This document shows, piece by piece, positions 8,072 to 18,076 of a DNA stretch of 64,000 nt. The stretch is from Gordonia alkaliphila (GTDB taxonomy: Bacteria > Actinomycetota > Actinomycetes > Mycobacteriales > Mycobacteriaceae), in assembly GCF_023017165.1 (NCBI RefSeq), contig NZ_JALKBW010000001.1, positions 744,001-808,000 of the forward strand, written 5' to 3'. Below the pieces are notes generated by a model. The model did not search any database and was not told the DNA's origin. It was given only the letters and a program-made list of their open reading frames with translations. The translations under genes were made by a program, and so were the position numbers. Position 1 is the stretch's first letter. Each line of letters starts with the position of its first letter.

Positions 8072-8980
8072 TCAGGCGAGGTGGTGGGTGAGGAAGTCGA
8101 TCTGGTGGGTCACCGCCTGCTCGAACCAGTCGAAGCCCTCGAAGATGTCGAAGTGGTCGCACGGGTAGTGGCGCACCTGCGCGCGCGCGGCGAAGGCGGC
8201 CTTAGCTGCGGCGTAAGGCGGTGCGGCCTGGTCGAAGTCGGCGATCTGCACCAGCGTCGGAGCAGTGATCTGGTGGGCCGACTTGTCGGCGCGGAAGCTG
8301 CCCAGCTCCAGGCCGATGGCGGCGTCCACCTCGTTGCGCCAGGTGGGACCGGCCACCGCGAGGTAGTTCTCCAGGTAGCCGGGACCGGACAGCGCGGCAC
8401 CGGAGCCGGGCGGACCCACCACGGTCATCATGGAGGGTGCGCGACCCAAGCGGGACTTGAGTGCACTGCCCACCGCGCGCGACGTCGACTTGGCGACCCC
8501 GGCCACGCCCAGCTGCGGGTAGTGGTGGATGCCGGCGGCCAACCCGCTGACCAGCGGCACCATCGCGATCACCGCGGCCAGATCGTCGCGCCCGGAGGCC
8601 ACTTCGAGAACCAGTCCGCCGGCCAGCGAGACGCCCCAGAGGATCACGCGCGAGCGGTCCACACCCGGCTGCGCCGCCGCCGCGGCCATCGCGGCGCGGT
8701 AGTCGTCGGCCTGCCCGGTGAGCGAGATGTGTTGGCGGGGCTCGCCGTCGGAGTCGCCGTAGTGGCGGTAGTCGAAGGCGAACACGGCCAGACCGGCCGC
8801 CGCGAGGCGCTCCGCGAACGGCTCCAGGCCGGAGTCCTTGGTGCCGCCGAAGCCGTGCGCCATCACCACCACGGGGACGGCGCCGTCGTCGCCGGCGAAC
8901 GGCGAATCAGCGGCCGCGGAGAAGGACCAGGCCGCGCACCGCGTGCCGCCGGAGACGAAATCCACTGATCGACGGCTCAT
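8072..8980 (-). CDS. Alpha/beta hydrolase
   Basis: 302 residues with an alpha/beta-hydrolase fold of the dienelactone-hydrolase/BAAT-like type. Visible features are the HGFGGTKDSG oxyanion-region loop, the nucleophile elbow GVSLAGG (GxSxG), an Asp in ADFDQAAP and a His in CDHFDIFEG near the C-terminus, giving a full Ser-Asp-His triad. The start at 8980 overlaps the stop of the upstream monooxygenase gene as ATGA; an ATG 18 bases further upstream is less likely. As the third gene of a tightly overlapping operon after an LLM oxidoreductase and a flavin monooxygenase, it may hydrolyse an ester or lactone made by them. That pathway role is inference. Confidence 0.82.
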   Translation of the reverse strand: MSRRSVDFVSGGTRCAAWSFSAAADSPFAGDDGAVPVVVMAHGFGGTKDSGLEPFAERLAAAGLAVFAFDYRHYGDSDGEPRQHISLTGQADDYRAAMAAAAAQPGVDRSRVILWGVSLAGGLVLEVASGRDDLAAVIAMVPLVSGLAAGIHHYPQLGVAGVAKSTSRAVGSALKSRLGRAPSMMTVVGPPGSGAALSGPGYLENYLAVAGPTWRNEVDAAIGLELGSFRADKSAHQITAPTLVQIADFDQAAPPYAAAKAAFAARAQVRHYPCDHFDIFEGFDWFEQAVTHQIDFLTHHLA

Positions 8981-10329
8981 GCGTCGACTCCCGCCCATTC
9001 GGGCGCACCGGTCTGCTGGGCGCGGGCGTACCCGGCCGGCAGTTCCTTGGTGCGCAGGTCGTGCTCGTACAAGAAGTGGTCCAGCTGCTGCGTGTGCCGC
9101 GGACGGTGCAGCATGTGGCCGGTGTAGAACTCGGTGTCGGACGCGATCACCTCGTGCATGGTCGGCACCGGCGGCGGCACGTACTTGCCGACCGCGTAGG
9201 CGCCGATGATCCGCGTCTGCGCCTCCACGAAGGGGAACAGCGTGGGCGTGGCCTGCGCGAAGCCGGCGAACACCACGTCGTCCATGCCCGGGTAGAAGAT
9301 CCGCTTGTACAGGTCGATCTGGTTGTCCGGCGCGCTGATCACGTCCTCGTCGAAGAACGGGAAGGTGATGTTGTAGCCGGTGGCGTAGATGATGATGTCG
9401 AACTCGTCGCTGGTGCCGTCGACGAAGTGGACGGTGTCCCCGTCGAGCCGGTCGATGTCGCCCTTGGCCACCACGTCGCCCGAACCCAGGCGCAGCGGCA
9501 GTTCCACCGACTGCGTCGGGTGCGCCTCGAAGAACTTGTGGTTCGGCGTGGGCAGACCGTACTGCTCGGGTCGACCCGCGGTGAACGGCTGCATCACCTG
9601 CGCGAACTTGCGCTGCCAGGCGAACGGGATGTGCGGGCTGGTCTTGTAGTACTTATCGGCCGGCTGACCGGCGAAATACTTCGGCACGATCCACGCGCTG
9701 GACCGGGTGGACAACGTCACCTGGGTCTCGAGCGCCTTCGACGACAGTTCGACGGCGATGTCGGCCGCGCTGTTGCCCAGGCCCACGATGAGGATGCGCT
9801 TGCCCGCGAAGTCGAGCGGGTCGCGCGGATCGATGTACTGGTGCGAGTGGATCTCGGTGCCGCTGAACTCCCCGGGGAAATTCGGCCAGCGCGGATCCCA
9901 GTGGTGCCCGTTGGCCACCACGAGCAGATCGAACCGACGCTGCTCGCCGCGCTGGGTGGTCAGCTCCCAGCCGCCGCCGTCGAGGCGTCGAGCATGGGTC
10001 ACGCCGTTCTCGAACTCGATGGCCTCGCGCAGACCGAAGGCGTCGACGTAGTCCTCCAGGTACTGCTTGATCTGCGAGTGGTGCGGGAAGTCCGGGTAGT
10101 GCTCGGGCATCGGGAAGTCGCGGAAGCTGAGCTGGTGCCGCGAGGTGTCGATGTGCAGCGAGCGATACGCCGACGAGTGGCCGTTCGGATTGCCGAAGGC
10201 CCAGTTGCCGCCGATCCGATCCGAGCTCTCGAAGCAGGTGTACGCCACGCCGTAGTCGGCGAGCTGTTTGCCGGTGGTGAGACCGCTGATCCCGGCACCG
10301 ATGATGGCGACCGAAGGTGTTGCCGTCAT
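8977..10329 (-). CDS. Flavin-containing monooxygenase (FMO/Baeyer-Villiger type)
   Basis: 450 residues from MTATPSVAIIGAG. FAD-binding GAGISG lies at residues 11-16, the second Rossmann motif VGLGNSAADIA (NADPH) near residue 175, the FMO fingerprint FSGTEIHSHQY (FxGxxxHxxxY) just before it, and the conserved YATGY after residue 320. These are hallmarks of class B flavoprotein monooxygenases, which oxygenate nitrogen, sulfur or ketone carbonyls with NADPH and O2. Both ends overlap neighbours by ATGA, so the three genes 11171 to 8072 form one operon. Substrate is unknown; ketone to ester oxidation followed by the downstream hydrolase would be coherent. Confidence 0.9.
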   Translation of the reverse strand: MTATPSVAIIGAGISGLTTGKQLADYGVAYTCFESSDRIGGNWAFGNPNGHSSAYRSLHIDTSRHQLSFRDFPMPEHYPDFPHHSQIKQYLEDYVDAFGLREAIEFENGVTHARRLDGGGWELTTQRGEQRRFDLLVVANGHHWDPRWPNFPGEFSGTEIHSHQYIDPRDPLDFAGKRILIVGLGNSAADIAVELSSKALETQVTLSTRSSAWIVPKYFAGQPADKYYKTSPHIPFAWQRKFAQVMQPFTAGRPEQYGLPTPNHKFFEAHPTQSVELPLRLGSGDVVAKGDIDRLDGDTVHFVDGTSDEFDIIIYATGYNITFPFFDEDVISAPDNQIDLYKRIFYPGMDDVVFAGFAQATPTLFPFVEAQTRIIGAYAVGKYVPPPVPTMHEVIASDTEFYTGHMLHRPRHTQQLDHFLYEHDLRTKELPAGYARAQQTGAPEWAGVDA

Positions 10330-11171
10330 GCGTCGAGCTCCAACTTTCCAGCCAGTTTGGCGAGGTATCCCGAGGCGCGTTCCACGCTGTCGTCGGGCAG
10401 TCCGTACAGGACTTCGGTGACGCCGAGCTCCCGCCACTTGTCGAGGCGTTCGGGAATCGGCTTGAAATCGAGCACGACGATCCGCGGCTCGCCCTCGCGC
10501 CCGGCGTCGCGCCAGATCTGCTGGCACAGCTGCACCGAGCCCTCGATGTCCTCTTCGCGCGGGGTGGTGATCCAGCCGTCCGCGCTGCGGGCGATCCACT
10601 TGAAGTTCTTCTCGTTGCCCGCGGCCCCGACGAGGACCGGCACGGTGGACTTCGGCTTGGGCCAGGCCCAGCTGGGGCCAAACTCCACGAACTCGCCGTG
10701 GTACTCCGCTTCCTCCTGCGTCCACAGGGCCCGCATGGCCTCCAGATACTCGCGCAGCATGGTGCGACGACGCCCGGGCGGCACGCCGTGATCGGCCATC
10801 TCGTCGAGGTTCCAGCCGAAGCCGACGCCGAGCGTGACGCGCCCGCCAGAGAGGTGGTCGAGCGTGGCGATGGTCTTGGCCAGGGTGATCGGATCGGACT
10901 GCACCGGCAGCGCCACGGCGGTGGCCAGGCGGATGCGTTCGGTCACCGCGGCGGCCGCCGCGAGCGTGGTCCACGGATCGAGGGTGCGCAGGTAGCGGTC
11001 GTCGGGCAGCGACGAGTCACCGGTCCCCGGGTGCGCGGCTTCCCGCTTGGTGGGGATGTGGCCGTGTTCGGGCACGTAGTACGACGCGAAGCCGGCCTGC
11101 TCGATGAGCGGCGCGAGGATCTGCGGAAGCAGACCGCGGTCGCTGGTGAACTGCACGATTCCGAACTCCAC
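10326..11171 (-). CDS. LLM class F420-dependent oxidoreductase
   Basis: 281 residues with the luciferase-like TIM-barrel pattern of the TIGR03619-like F420 subgroup: MEFGIVQFTSD at the first strand, YYVPEHGHIPT, LDPWTTLAAAAAVTERIRLATAVALP, SGGRVTLGVGFGWN and PVLVGAAGNEKNFKWIARSADGW. Enzymes of this class use reduced F420 (or FMN) for hydride transfer, and F420 is common in Mycobacteriales. It is the first gene of the overlapping three-gene operon, so the promoter is probably in 11172-11261. Substrate unknown. Confidence 0.87.
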   Translation of the reverse strand: MEFGIVQFTSDRGLLPQILAPLIEQAGFASYYVPEHGHIPTKREAAHPGTGDSSLPDDRYLRTLDPWTTLAAAAAVTERIRLATAVALPVQSDPITLAKTIATLDHLSGGRVTLGVGFGWNLDEMADHGVPPGRRRTMLREYLEAMRALWTQEEAEYHGEFVEFGPSWAWPKPKSTVPVLVGAAGNEKNFKWIARSADGWITTPREEDIEGSVQLCQQIWRDAGREGEPRIVVLDFKPIPERLDKWRELGVTEVLYGLPDDSVERASGYLAKLAGKLELDA

Positions 11172-11261
11172 GGAACCTCCTGGGATGCGATGAACGTGAC
11201 TGACTCACGATTTTAGACAGACATCTGGACACCTGTCCGGAATTTCTGCAAGCAGGTCGTT

Positions 11262-12329
11262 TCAGAAGCGGCGGACGTCGCGGAAGATGCCGTTGCCGGG
11301 GGTCGCCCGACTGATCGCATCCGCGGCGAGCACCACCGCGGCCGACGTCCAGCAGCTCTTCTCCACCGGCCACCGCTTGCCGTCGTCGTAGACCAGACCG
11401 GTCCAGTACGAACCGTCCGGATCCCGCAGGTGCCCGATCGACGCGATCAGCGCGATGGCGGCCTCGGTGTCGCCGAGCGCCTCCAGCGCCAGCGCGAGTT
11501 CGCTGGTCTCGGCCCCGGTGACCCAGGGACGGTGGTCGACGCAGCGGATGCCGAGGCCGTCGACGACGAACTCGTCCCACCGCTGCGCGATGCGCTCCTG
11601 CCCCTCGCGTCCGCGGATCGCGCCGCCGAGCATCGGGTAGTACCAGTCCATGGAGTGATCGCTCGGCGGCTCGAAGACCTCCGGCTGCTCGCGGAACGCG
11701 AGTCCGAGCGCCGCCAGCGCGGCCTCCCAGTCCGGTTCGGGTGCACCGATCTCGTCGGCGATGCGGACGGCGCAGTCGAGCGCCTGATAGATGCTCGCGT
11801 TGCCGGTGACCAGCGCTTCGTCGAACATCGCGTAGGTCACGTGGTCGGCACCCCAGCGGAAGGCGCCGTCGTTCCGCTGGAACCGGCACACCAGGTTGAT
11901 CGCCGACCACACGGTGGGCCACATCCGCTGCAGAAACGCGCCGTCGCCGGTGATCAGGAAGTGATGCCACACGCCGACGGCGATGTAGGCGCAGAAGTTG
12001 GAGTCGATGCCCGGCACCGTGACGACGCCGACGTCGGTGCGGATCGGCCACGAGCCGTCCTCGCGCTGCGTGCGCCGCGACCACTCGTAGGCGGCTTCGG
12101 CCTCGGCGAGGAAGCCGGTGGCGCTGAGCGCCATGGCCGACTCGACGTGATCCCACGGATCGGTCTGCCCGCCCGGGAACCAGGGCATGGCACCGGACGA
12201 CTCCTGCATGCGCGCCACGGCCTCGCCGGTCGCGTGGATCGACACGGCGGCGAGAACCCCGGGCACATGCGGGCGGCCGCCGCCGCGCTCTCCGCTCGCC
12301 GAATCAGGTACCGCCGCCGAGATGGTCAT
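11262..12329 (-). CDS. Prenyltransferase/alpha-alpha barrel (six-hairpin-like) protein in glycosylation operon
   Basis: 355 residues resembling proteins annotated as prenyltransferase or six-hairpin glycosidase-like in actinobacteria. Repeating helical hairpins carry aromatic and acidic residues: MPWFPGGQTDPWDHVESAMAL, REDGSWPIRTDVG, RNDGAFRWGADH, DHSMDWYYPMLGGA, RDPDGSYWTGLVYDDGKRWPVE. The QxDGSW-like repeats are shared by terpene cyclase/prenyltransferase and (alpha/alpha)6 glycosidase folds, so the sequence does not decide the chemistry. Its ATG directly abuts the stop of the methyltransferase gene. Together with the GT4 gene it probably takes part in synthesis or turnover of a glycoconjugate. 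Confidence 0.72.
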   Translation of the reverse strand: MTISAAVPDSASGERGGGRPHVPGVLAAVSIHATGEAVARMQESSGAMPWFPGGQTDPWDHVESAMALSATGFLAEAEAAYEWSRRTQREDGSWPIRTDVGVVTVPGIDSNFCAYIAVGVWHHFLITGDGAFLQRMWPTVWSAINLVCRFQRNDGAFRWGADHVTYAMFDEALVTGNASIYQALDCAVRIADEIGAPEPDWEAALAALGLAFREQPEVFEPPSDHSMDWYYPMLGGAIRGREGQERIAQRWDEFVVDGLGIRCVDHRPWVTGAETSELALALEALGDTEAAIALIASIGHLRDPDGSYWTGLVYDDGKRWPVEKSCWTSAAVVLAADAISRATPGNGIFRDVRRF

Positions 12330-13036
12330 TCAGGCAGGCTTCCTCAGGTACAGCGCCACCGACTTGCCGACCAGCGGGTTGAGGACCTGCTCCCCCACCC
12401 GGGTGACCCACGGCTTGCTCATCATGTCCCAGACCAGCATCTTGTGATAGCCGCGGACCAGCGGATTCTCGTTGTTCTCCACACCGACGGCGCACTTGAG
12501 CCACCAGTACGGCGCGTGCAGCGCGTGGGCGTGATCGGAGCCGGTCACTTCCAGTCCGGCCGCTTCGAGCTTGGTCGCCAGATCGGAGGCCCGGTAGATG
12601 CGGACGTGGCCGCCCTCCACCTCGTGGTACTCGTCCGACAGCGCCCAGCAGATCTTCTCCGGCCAGTAGCGCGGCACCGTCACCGCGGCCATGCCGCCCG
12701 GACGCAGGATCCGCACCATCTCGGCGATCGCGGCCTCGTCGTCGGGGATGTGCTCCAGGATCTCCGACATCAGCACCACGTCGAAGCTGTCGTCCTCGTA
12801 CGGCAGGCGCAGCGCGTCGCCGACCTCGGTGCGGCCGACGGCGTACTCGGGTGCCTCACCGGCCACCGCGAGCGCACCGAACATCTCGGCGACGTCGGCC
12901 ATGTCCTGGGTGTTCTGGTCGAAGGCTGTGACGTCGGCGCCGCGGCGCAGCATCTCGTACGAGTGGCGGCCCTGGCCGGCACCGATGTCGATGGCGCGGA
13001 CGCCCGGACCCACGCCGAGGCGATCGAAGTCGACGG

Positions 13037-13043
<7 letters not shown>
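12330..13043 (-). CDS. Class I SAM-dependent methyltransferase
   Basis: 237 residues with clear methyltransferase motifs: AIDIGAGQGRHSYEML (motif I), VTAFDQN (acidic residue binding the ribose), LPYEDDSFDVVLMSEILEHIPD (motif II, UbiE/Methyltransf_11-type) and LRPGGMAAVTVPRYWPE. It overlaps the upstream glycosyltransferase gene by seven bases and abuts the downstream gene, so the three are one operon. Methylation of a sugar or lipid-linked intermediate is the likely role, inferred from context. Confidence 0.85.
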
Positions 13044-14346
<1,303 letters not shown>

Positions 14347-14350
<4 letters not shown>

Positions 14351-16026
14351 CCAACGGCCTCTTCGGTCGCGCGCGCGGTGGCCACCAGTTCGTCCACGGT
14401 CACGAGCTTCACGCGACGACGACCCTCGGTCTTGCCCGCGGCCCGTTCGGCGGCGTCGATCCGGCGCCAGCCGTCGAGGTCGACGCGTTCGGCACCGCGC
14501 GAGGCGACCAGCTCCGGGACGTCGTCGACCGACCGCTCCGGTTCCGGGAGGGAACCGGCGGCGAAGTCGGCCAGGATCGACGCGGCGGCCTCCTCACCGC
14601 AGAAGCGGTTGCGGCCGATGCCGCCGGTCGGTCCACGGCGGATCCAGCCGGCCACGTACAGGCCGGGCAGCACCGGGCCGTCCGGTCCGTCGGTGACGCG
14701 CGCGTCGTCGCTCGGCACCACGTTGCGGTCCCGGTCGAAGGGCAGTCCGGGGATCGGCTGGCCGCGGTAGCCGACGGACCGGACCACGATGGACGCGTCC
14801 AGGTCGAAGGTCTCCGAGGTCGGCGTCGCCGCACCGCTGGCCGCGTACGAGTTCTGCATGCAGTGCAGGCCCGTGACGCGGTCGTCGCCGAGGACCTCCA
14901 GCGGCGAAGAGAGGAAGCGGAAGACGATCCGCTTGTTGCCCTCGGTCCGCGGCCGCGCGGCGAACTCGCGCGCCAGGCGGATCTTGGTGGCGATGGTGGA
15001 GTCGAGCGTGTCGTCGGCCAGGGCCGCCTCGGTGCCCTCCGACAACGCGAGGTCGGGCTCCTCGATGACGATGTCGATGCCGTCGAGGTCGCCCAGCGAC
15101 AGGAACTCGGCGTTGGTGAAGGCGGCGTGCTCGATGCCGCGGCGTCCGAGCACCACCACCTCGGTGATCGACGACGCCTTGAGCGCGTCCAGCGCGTAGT
15201 CGGCGATGTCGGTGGCGCCCAGCACGGCGTCGTCGGTGAGCAGGATGCGCGCGACGTCGAGAGCCACGTTGCCGTTGCCGATCACCACGGCGCGCTCGCC
15301 GCTGAGGTCGAAGGTCCGGTCCGCGTAGGCGGGATGGCCGTTGTACCAGGCGACGAACTCGGTGGCCGCGAACGAGCCGGTCAGGTCCTCGCCGGGGATG
15401 TTGAGACGACGATCGTGCGGCGCGCCGACGGCGTAGAGGATCGCGCCGTAGCGGGCGTTCAGCTCGTCGTGCGTGATGTGCGTACCGACGTCGACGTTGA
15501 GGTGATAGGTGAAGTTCGCCTTCTTCTCGGTGGCGGCGAACGTGTTCTCCACACCCTTGGTCTTCGCGTGGTCCGGCGAGACGCCGGCGCGGACCAGACC
15601 GTACGGGGTGGGCAGCCGGTCGAACATGTCGACCTTCACCTGGCCACGCTTGACCAGCTCACCTGCGGCGTAGAAGGCGGCCGGTCCGGCGCCCACCACG
15701 GCCACGTGCAGTTCCTTGCCCTCGGGCATCACCGGCGGCCGCGTCGGCTTCACCAGACCGCCGTCGGGATCGTGATCCTTGAAGTAGTCGGCGTTGATCT
15801 GCAGGTAGGGCTCGTCCTTGGCCTCGAGCTGATCATCCGGGAAGATCGCACTGACCGGGCACTCGTCGATGCAGGCGCCGCAGTCGATGCAGGCCTCCGG
15901 GTCGATGTACAGCATCTCCGCCGTGAGGAACTCCGGCTCGTCCGGAGTGGGGTGGATGCAGTTCACCGGACAGACCTCGACGCAACTCGCGTCGTTGCAG
16001 CAGGGCCTGGTGATGACGTGTGCCAT
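14347..16026 (-). CDS. fprB: Ferredoxin-NADP reductase with N-terminal ferredoxin domain (FprB type)
   Basis: 559 residues. Residues 1-70 form a 7Fe/8Fe ferredoxin: first cluster cysteines in RPCCNDASCVEVCPVNC, second cluster in CIDCGACIDECPV. From about residue 105 an adrenodoxin-reductase-like domain follows: VAVVGAGPAAFYAA (FAD), VRAGVSPDH, VVIGNGNVALDVARIL (NADP), WIRRGPTGGIGRNR near the C-terminus. The order and length match M. tuberculosis FprB (575 residues). It passes electrons between NADPH and ferredoxin-dependent enzymes in the cytosol. ATGA overlap with the downstream GT4 gene suggests shared transcription. A palindromic operator-like site lies 27 bases upstream. Confidence 0.93.
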
Positions 16027-16052
16027 GTTCGATTCCCTCGACTCGTACCTAC

Positions 16053-16066
16053 CGGAACATGTTCTA
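16053..16066. promoter_or_regulatory. KstR-like palindromic operator candidate between fprB and thioesterase gene
   Basis: CGGAACATGTTCTA contains the perfect palindrome GAACATGTTC (16055-16064). It matches the published KstR consensus TNNAACNNGTTNNA at every fixed position except the first. It lies in the 98-base divergent region between fprB (minus) and the acyl-ACP thioesterase gene (plus), where a TetR-type lipid/sterol regulator could control one or both. No such regulator gene is in the window. Confidence 0.45.
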
Positions 16067-16124
16067 GTTTTGTGTCGAGCGTATCGTAATCAACTGGTTA
16101 TCGGCCACCGACGAAAGGCTCGCC

Positions 16125-16964
16125 GTGCCCGCTCCCAAACCGACGTCGTCCGCGTCGCCGATCTACCGTCCGCTGGACGCCCGCAAGGCAGAAGCCCGAT
16201 TCTTTGCCGAAGACTATCGGGTGCGCACCGGAGACATCGATCAGCAGATGCGGGTGCGCCTGGATGCGGTGGCGCGCTACCTGCAGGATGCCGCGAACGA
16301 CAACATCGCGGCGACCGACTTCGGCGACACCGAACCGTTCTGGATCGTGCGGCGCACCATCATCGACGTCCTCGAGCCGATCACCTGGCCGTCGGACTTC
16401 CAGGTGGAGCGCTGGTGCGGCGCCTTGTCGACGCGCTGGACGGACATGCGGGTGAGCCTCACAGCGACGAGCGAGACCAACCGGTTCAACCCGGAGCCGC
16501 GTCCGGACGGACGGATCGAGACCGAGGCGTTCTGGATCAACGTCAACGATCAGGGCATGCCCTCGCGCATCTCCGATTCGACGTTCGAGGTGCTCGCGCA
16601 GATGAACGACCACCATCGGCTCCGCTGGCATTCGATGAACCCCGAACCGGCCCCGCTAGAGGCCGAGTGCTCGCAGCCCGACCGCACGCACGTGCTGCGC
16701 TCCACCGACTTCGATCCGTTCAAACACCTCAACAACGCCGCGTACCTCGAAGCCGTCGAGGACGAACTGGTGGCCCATCCCGATCTGCTCGACGCACCGC
16801 ACCGCCTGGTGATCGAGTACCTCCGGCCGGTGACGCCCGGGATCGAGATCACCATCCGGCGCAAGCGGATCGACGACTGCCTGTTCGTCTGGATGCTGAT
16901 TCCGTCCGACGACGGCCTGGTCCCGGCGGCCACCGTCTCGGTGTCGCTGATTCCTGCCACCTGA
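16125..16964 (+). CDS. Acyl-ACP thioesterase-like protein (double hotdog)
   Basis: 279 residues with two hotdog-fold halves. The first (about 30-145) has RVRTGDIDQQMRVRLDAVARYLQDAANDN, typical of the FatA/FatB-like Acyl-ACP_TE family. The second (about 185-275) has STDFDPFKHLNNAAYLEAVED, where the D-x-x-x-H-x-N-N motif carries the catalytic Asp/Asn-His set. Family members release fatty acids from acyl-ACP or acyl-CoA in the cytosol. The GTG start is preceded by GAAAGG. It is divergent from fprB and shares a KstR-like site with it, consistent with lipid metabolism. Confidence 0.82.
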   Translation: MPAPKPTSSASPIYRPLDARKAEARFFAEDYRVRTGDIDQQMRVRLDAVARYLQDAANDNIAATDFGDTEPFWIVRRTIIDVLEPITWPSDFQVERWCGALSTRWTDMRVSLTATSETNRFNPEPRPDGRIETEAFWINVNDQGMPSRISDSTFEVLAQMNDHHRLRWHSMNPEPAPLEAECSQPDRTHVLRSTDFDPFKHLNNAAYLEAVEDELVAHPDLLDAPHRLVIEYLRPVTPGIEITIRRKRIDDCLFVWMLIPSDDGLVPAATVSVSLIPAT

Positions 16965-16985
16965 CGCCGGTTCGCCTGACCCGGA

Positions 16986-17540
16986 TCAGTTCGCGCGGTT
17001 CAGCACCAGTTCCATCAGCGCGATCGCCGACGCGCACGCGTCCGGGCCGGCCGCGTGCGGCTCCACCCACCAGGTGAGCGTGCCACGGCCCGGCGACTTG
17101 GCCGTCACCCCGCACACCTGCGGTCGGGTGGGATCGCGCTGCGTGAAGCCCGCGAGGCTGTTGACCTGAATGTTCTCGGTGGTGAAGCCCAGACGCTGCG
17201 CGGTCTGCTTCTCCAGGTTGAAGTCGCCCCACTCGTACCAGGCGAGGGTCACGTCGGTGACGCCGCCGCCGACCACCACCCAGCGGCAGATCGCCCCGTT
17301 GAAGCCCCGCTCGGCCGATCCACCCCCGACGGCCTCGGCGATGTCGGCGGCCGGCAGGATCTGGCATTCGGTCAGCAGACCCTCGAAATCGCTGGTGTCG
17401 ACTTGGCCCTTCTGCGCGGCTTCGGCGCCGACGCGCTGGGCATCGCCGTCGACCACGGTGGTGCACGCGGCCGTCGTGCCGAGGACGACGAACGCGGTCG
17501 TCACCGCGACGGCCCGCCGCAGTCTGCCCGGCCGGCTCAC
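16986..17540 (-). CDS. DUF3558 family lipoprotein
   Basis: 184 residues from the GTG at 17540, whose GTGA overlaps the stop of the upstream gene. The N-terminus is a lipoprotein signal: SRPGRLRRAVAV, a hydrophobic segment and a lipobox ending TTAAC. The mature part has the DUF3558 layout of paired cysteines (LLTECQILPAADIAEAVGGG, NGAICRWVV, PQVCGVTA, DACASA). DUF3558 lipoproteins are common in mycolata and have no assigned function. The upstream overlapping gene also encodes a DUF3558 domain, so the two are tandem paralogues that may act together at the cell surface. Confidence 0.8.
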   Translation of the reverse strand: MSRPGRLRRAVAVTTAFVVLGTTAACTTVVDGDAQRVGAEAAQKGQVDTSDFEGLLTECQILPAADIAEAVGGGSAERGFNGAICRWVVVGGGVTDVTLAWYEWGDFNLEKQTAQRLGFTTENIQVNSLAGFTQRDPTRPQVCGVTAKSPGRGTLTWWVEPHAAGPDACASAIALMELVLNRAN

Positions 17541-18076
17541 GAGGCACGCTCGATCGACGTCGCGGCCAGGCTCTTGGCCGCATCGCACAAGGTCTCCAGC
17601 GGCACCGTCTCGGCGCCGAACGACTGGCGGTCGGCCACCGAGATCTCGATGAAGTCGTTCTCGAACTGCACGCCCACCTCACAGATCGGATCGTGGCGAG
17701 CGAGGAAGCCCGGGTAGCCGGCGATCTCGATGTCCACCGTCGGGTTCTCCCGACTGAGCTGCTCGTGACCGCGTTCGCGCCCGATCGGCGAGCCGCGGTA
17801 CCAGTTGAACGAGACCACCGGGCCGTCCCGGTGGGCGTCGGAGCGCCACTCGCAGACGGAGGGGTTGTCGTTGTAGAGCTTCAGGGCGGCGAAGGTGGAG
17901 GCCGCCGACACCTCTTCGGCGGTGAGCCCGCCGCACCGTTCGAAGGCCGGTCCGGTGCCTGCCTTCGGCGTGGTGGTCTTCGACGAGACGACGTCGTCGC
18001 CCGAACTGCAGGCGCTCAGCGCCATCGCGGCCACCGCGGCGAGGATCAGCAGGGTGCCGCCGCGCAGCCGGTCCAT
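17537..18076 (-). CDS. Alternative product: DUF3558 lipoprotein from the internal ATG at 18076
   Basis: Starting at Met113 of the long frame gives a 179-residue protein with a textbook lipoprotein signal: MDRLRGG, a hydrophobic run, then a lipobox LSAC at residues 20-23. No strong ribosome-binding site precedes the ATG, so translation could depend on the S4 gene being read through or on reinitiation. This is an alternative to the fused reading, not an extra locus. Confidence 0.5.
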   Translation of the reverse strand: MDRLRGGTLLILAAVAAMALSACSSGDDVVSSKTTTPKAGTGPAFERCGGLTAEEVSAASTFAALKLYNDNPSVCEWRSDAHRDGPVVSFNWYRGSPIGRERGHEQLSRENPTVDIEIAGYPGFLARHDPICEVGVQFENDFIEISVADRQSFGAETVPLETLCDAAKSLAATSIERAS

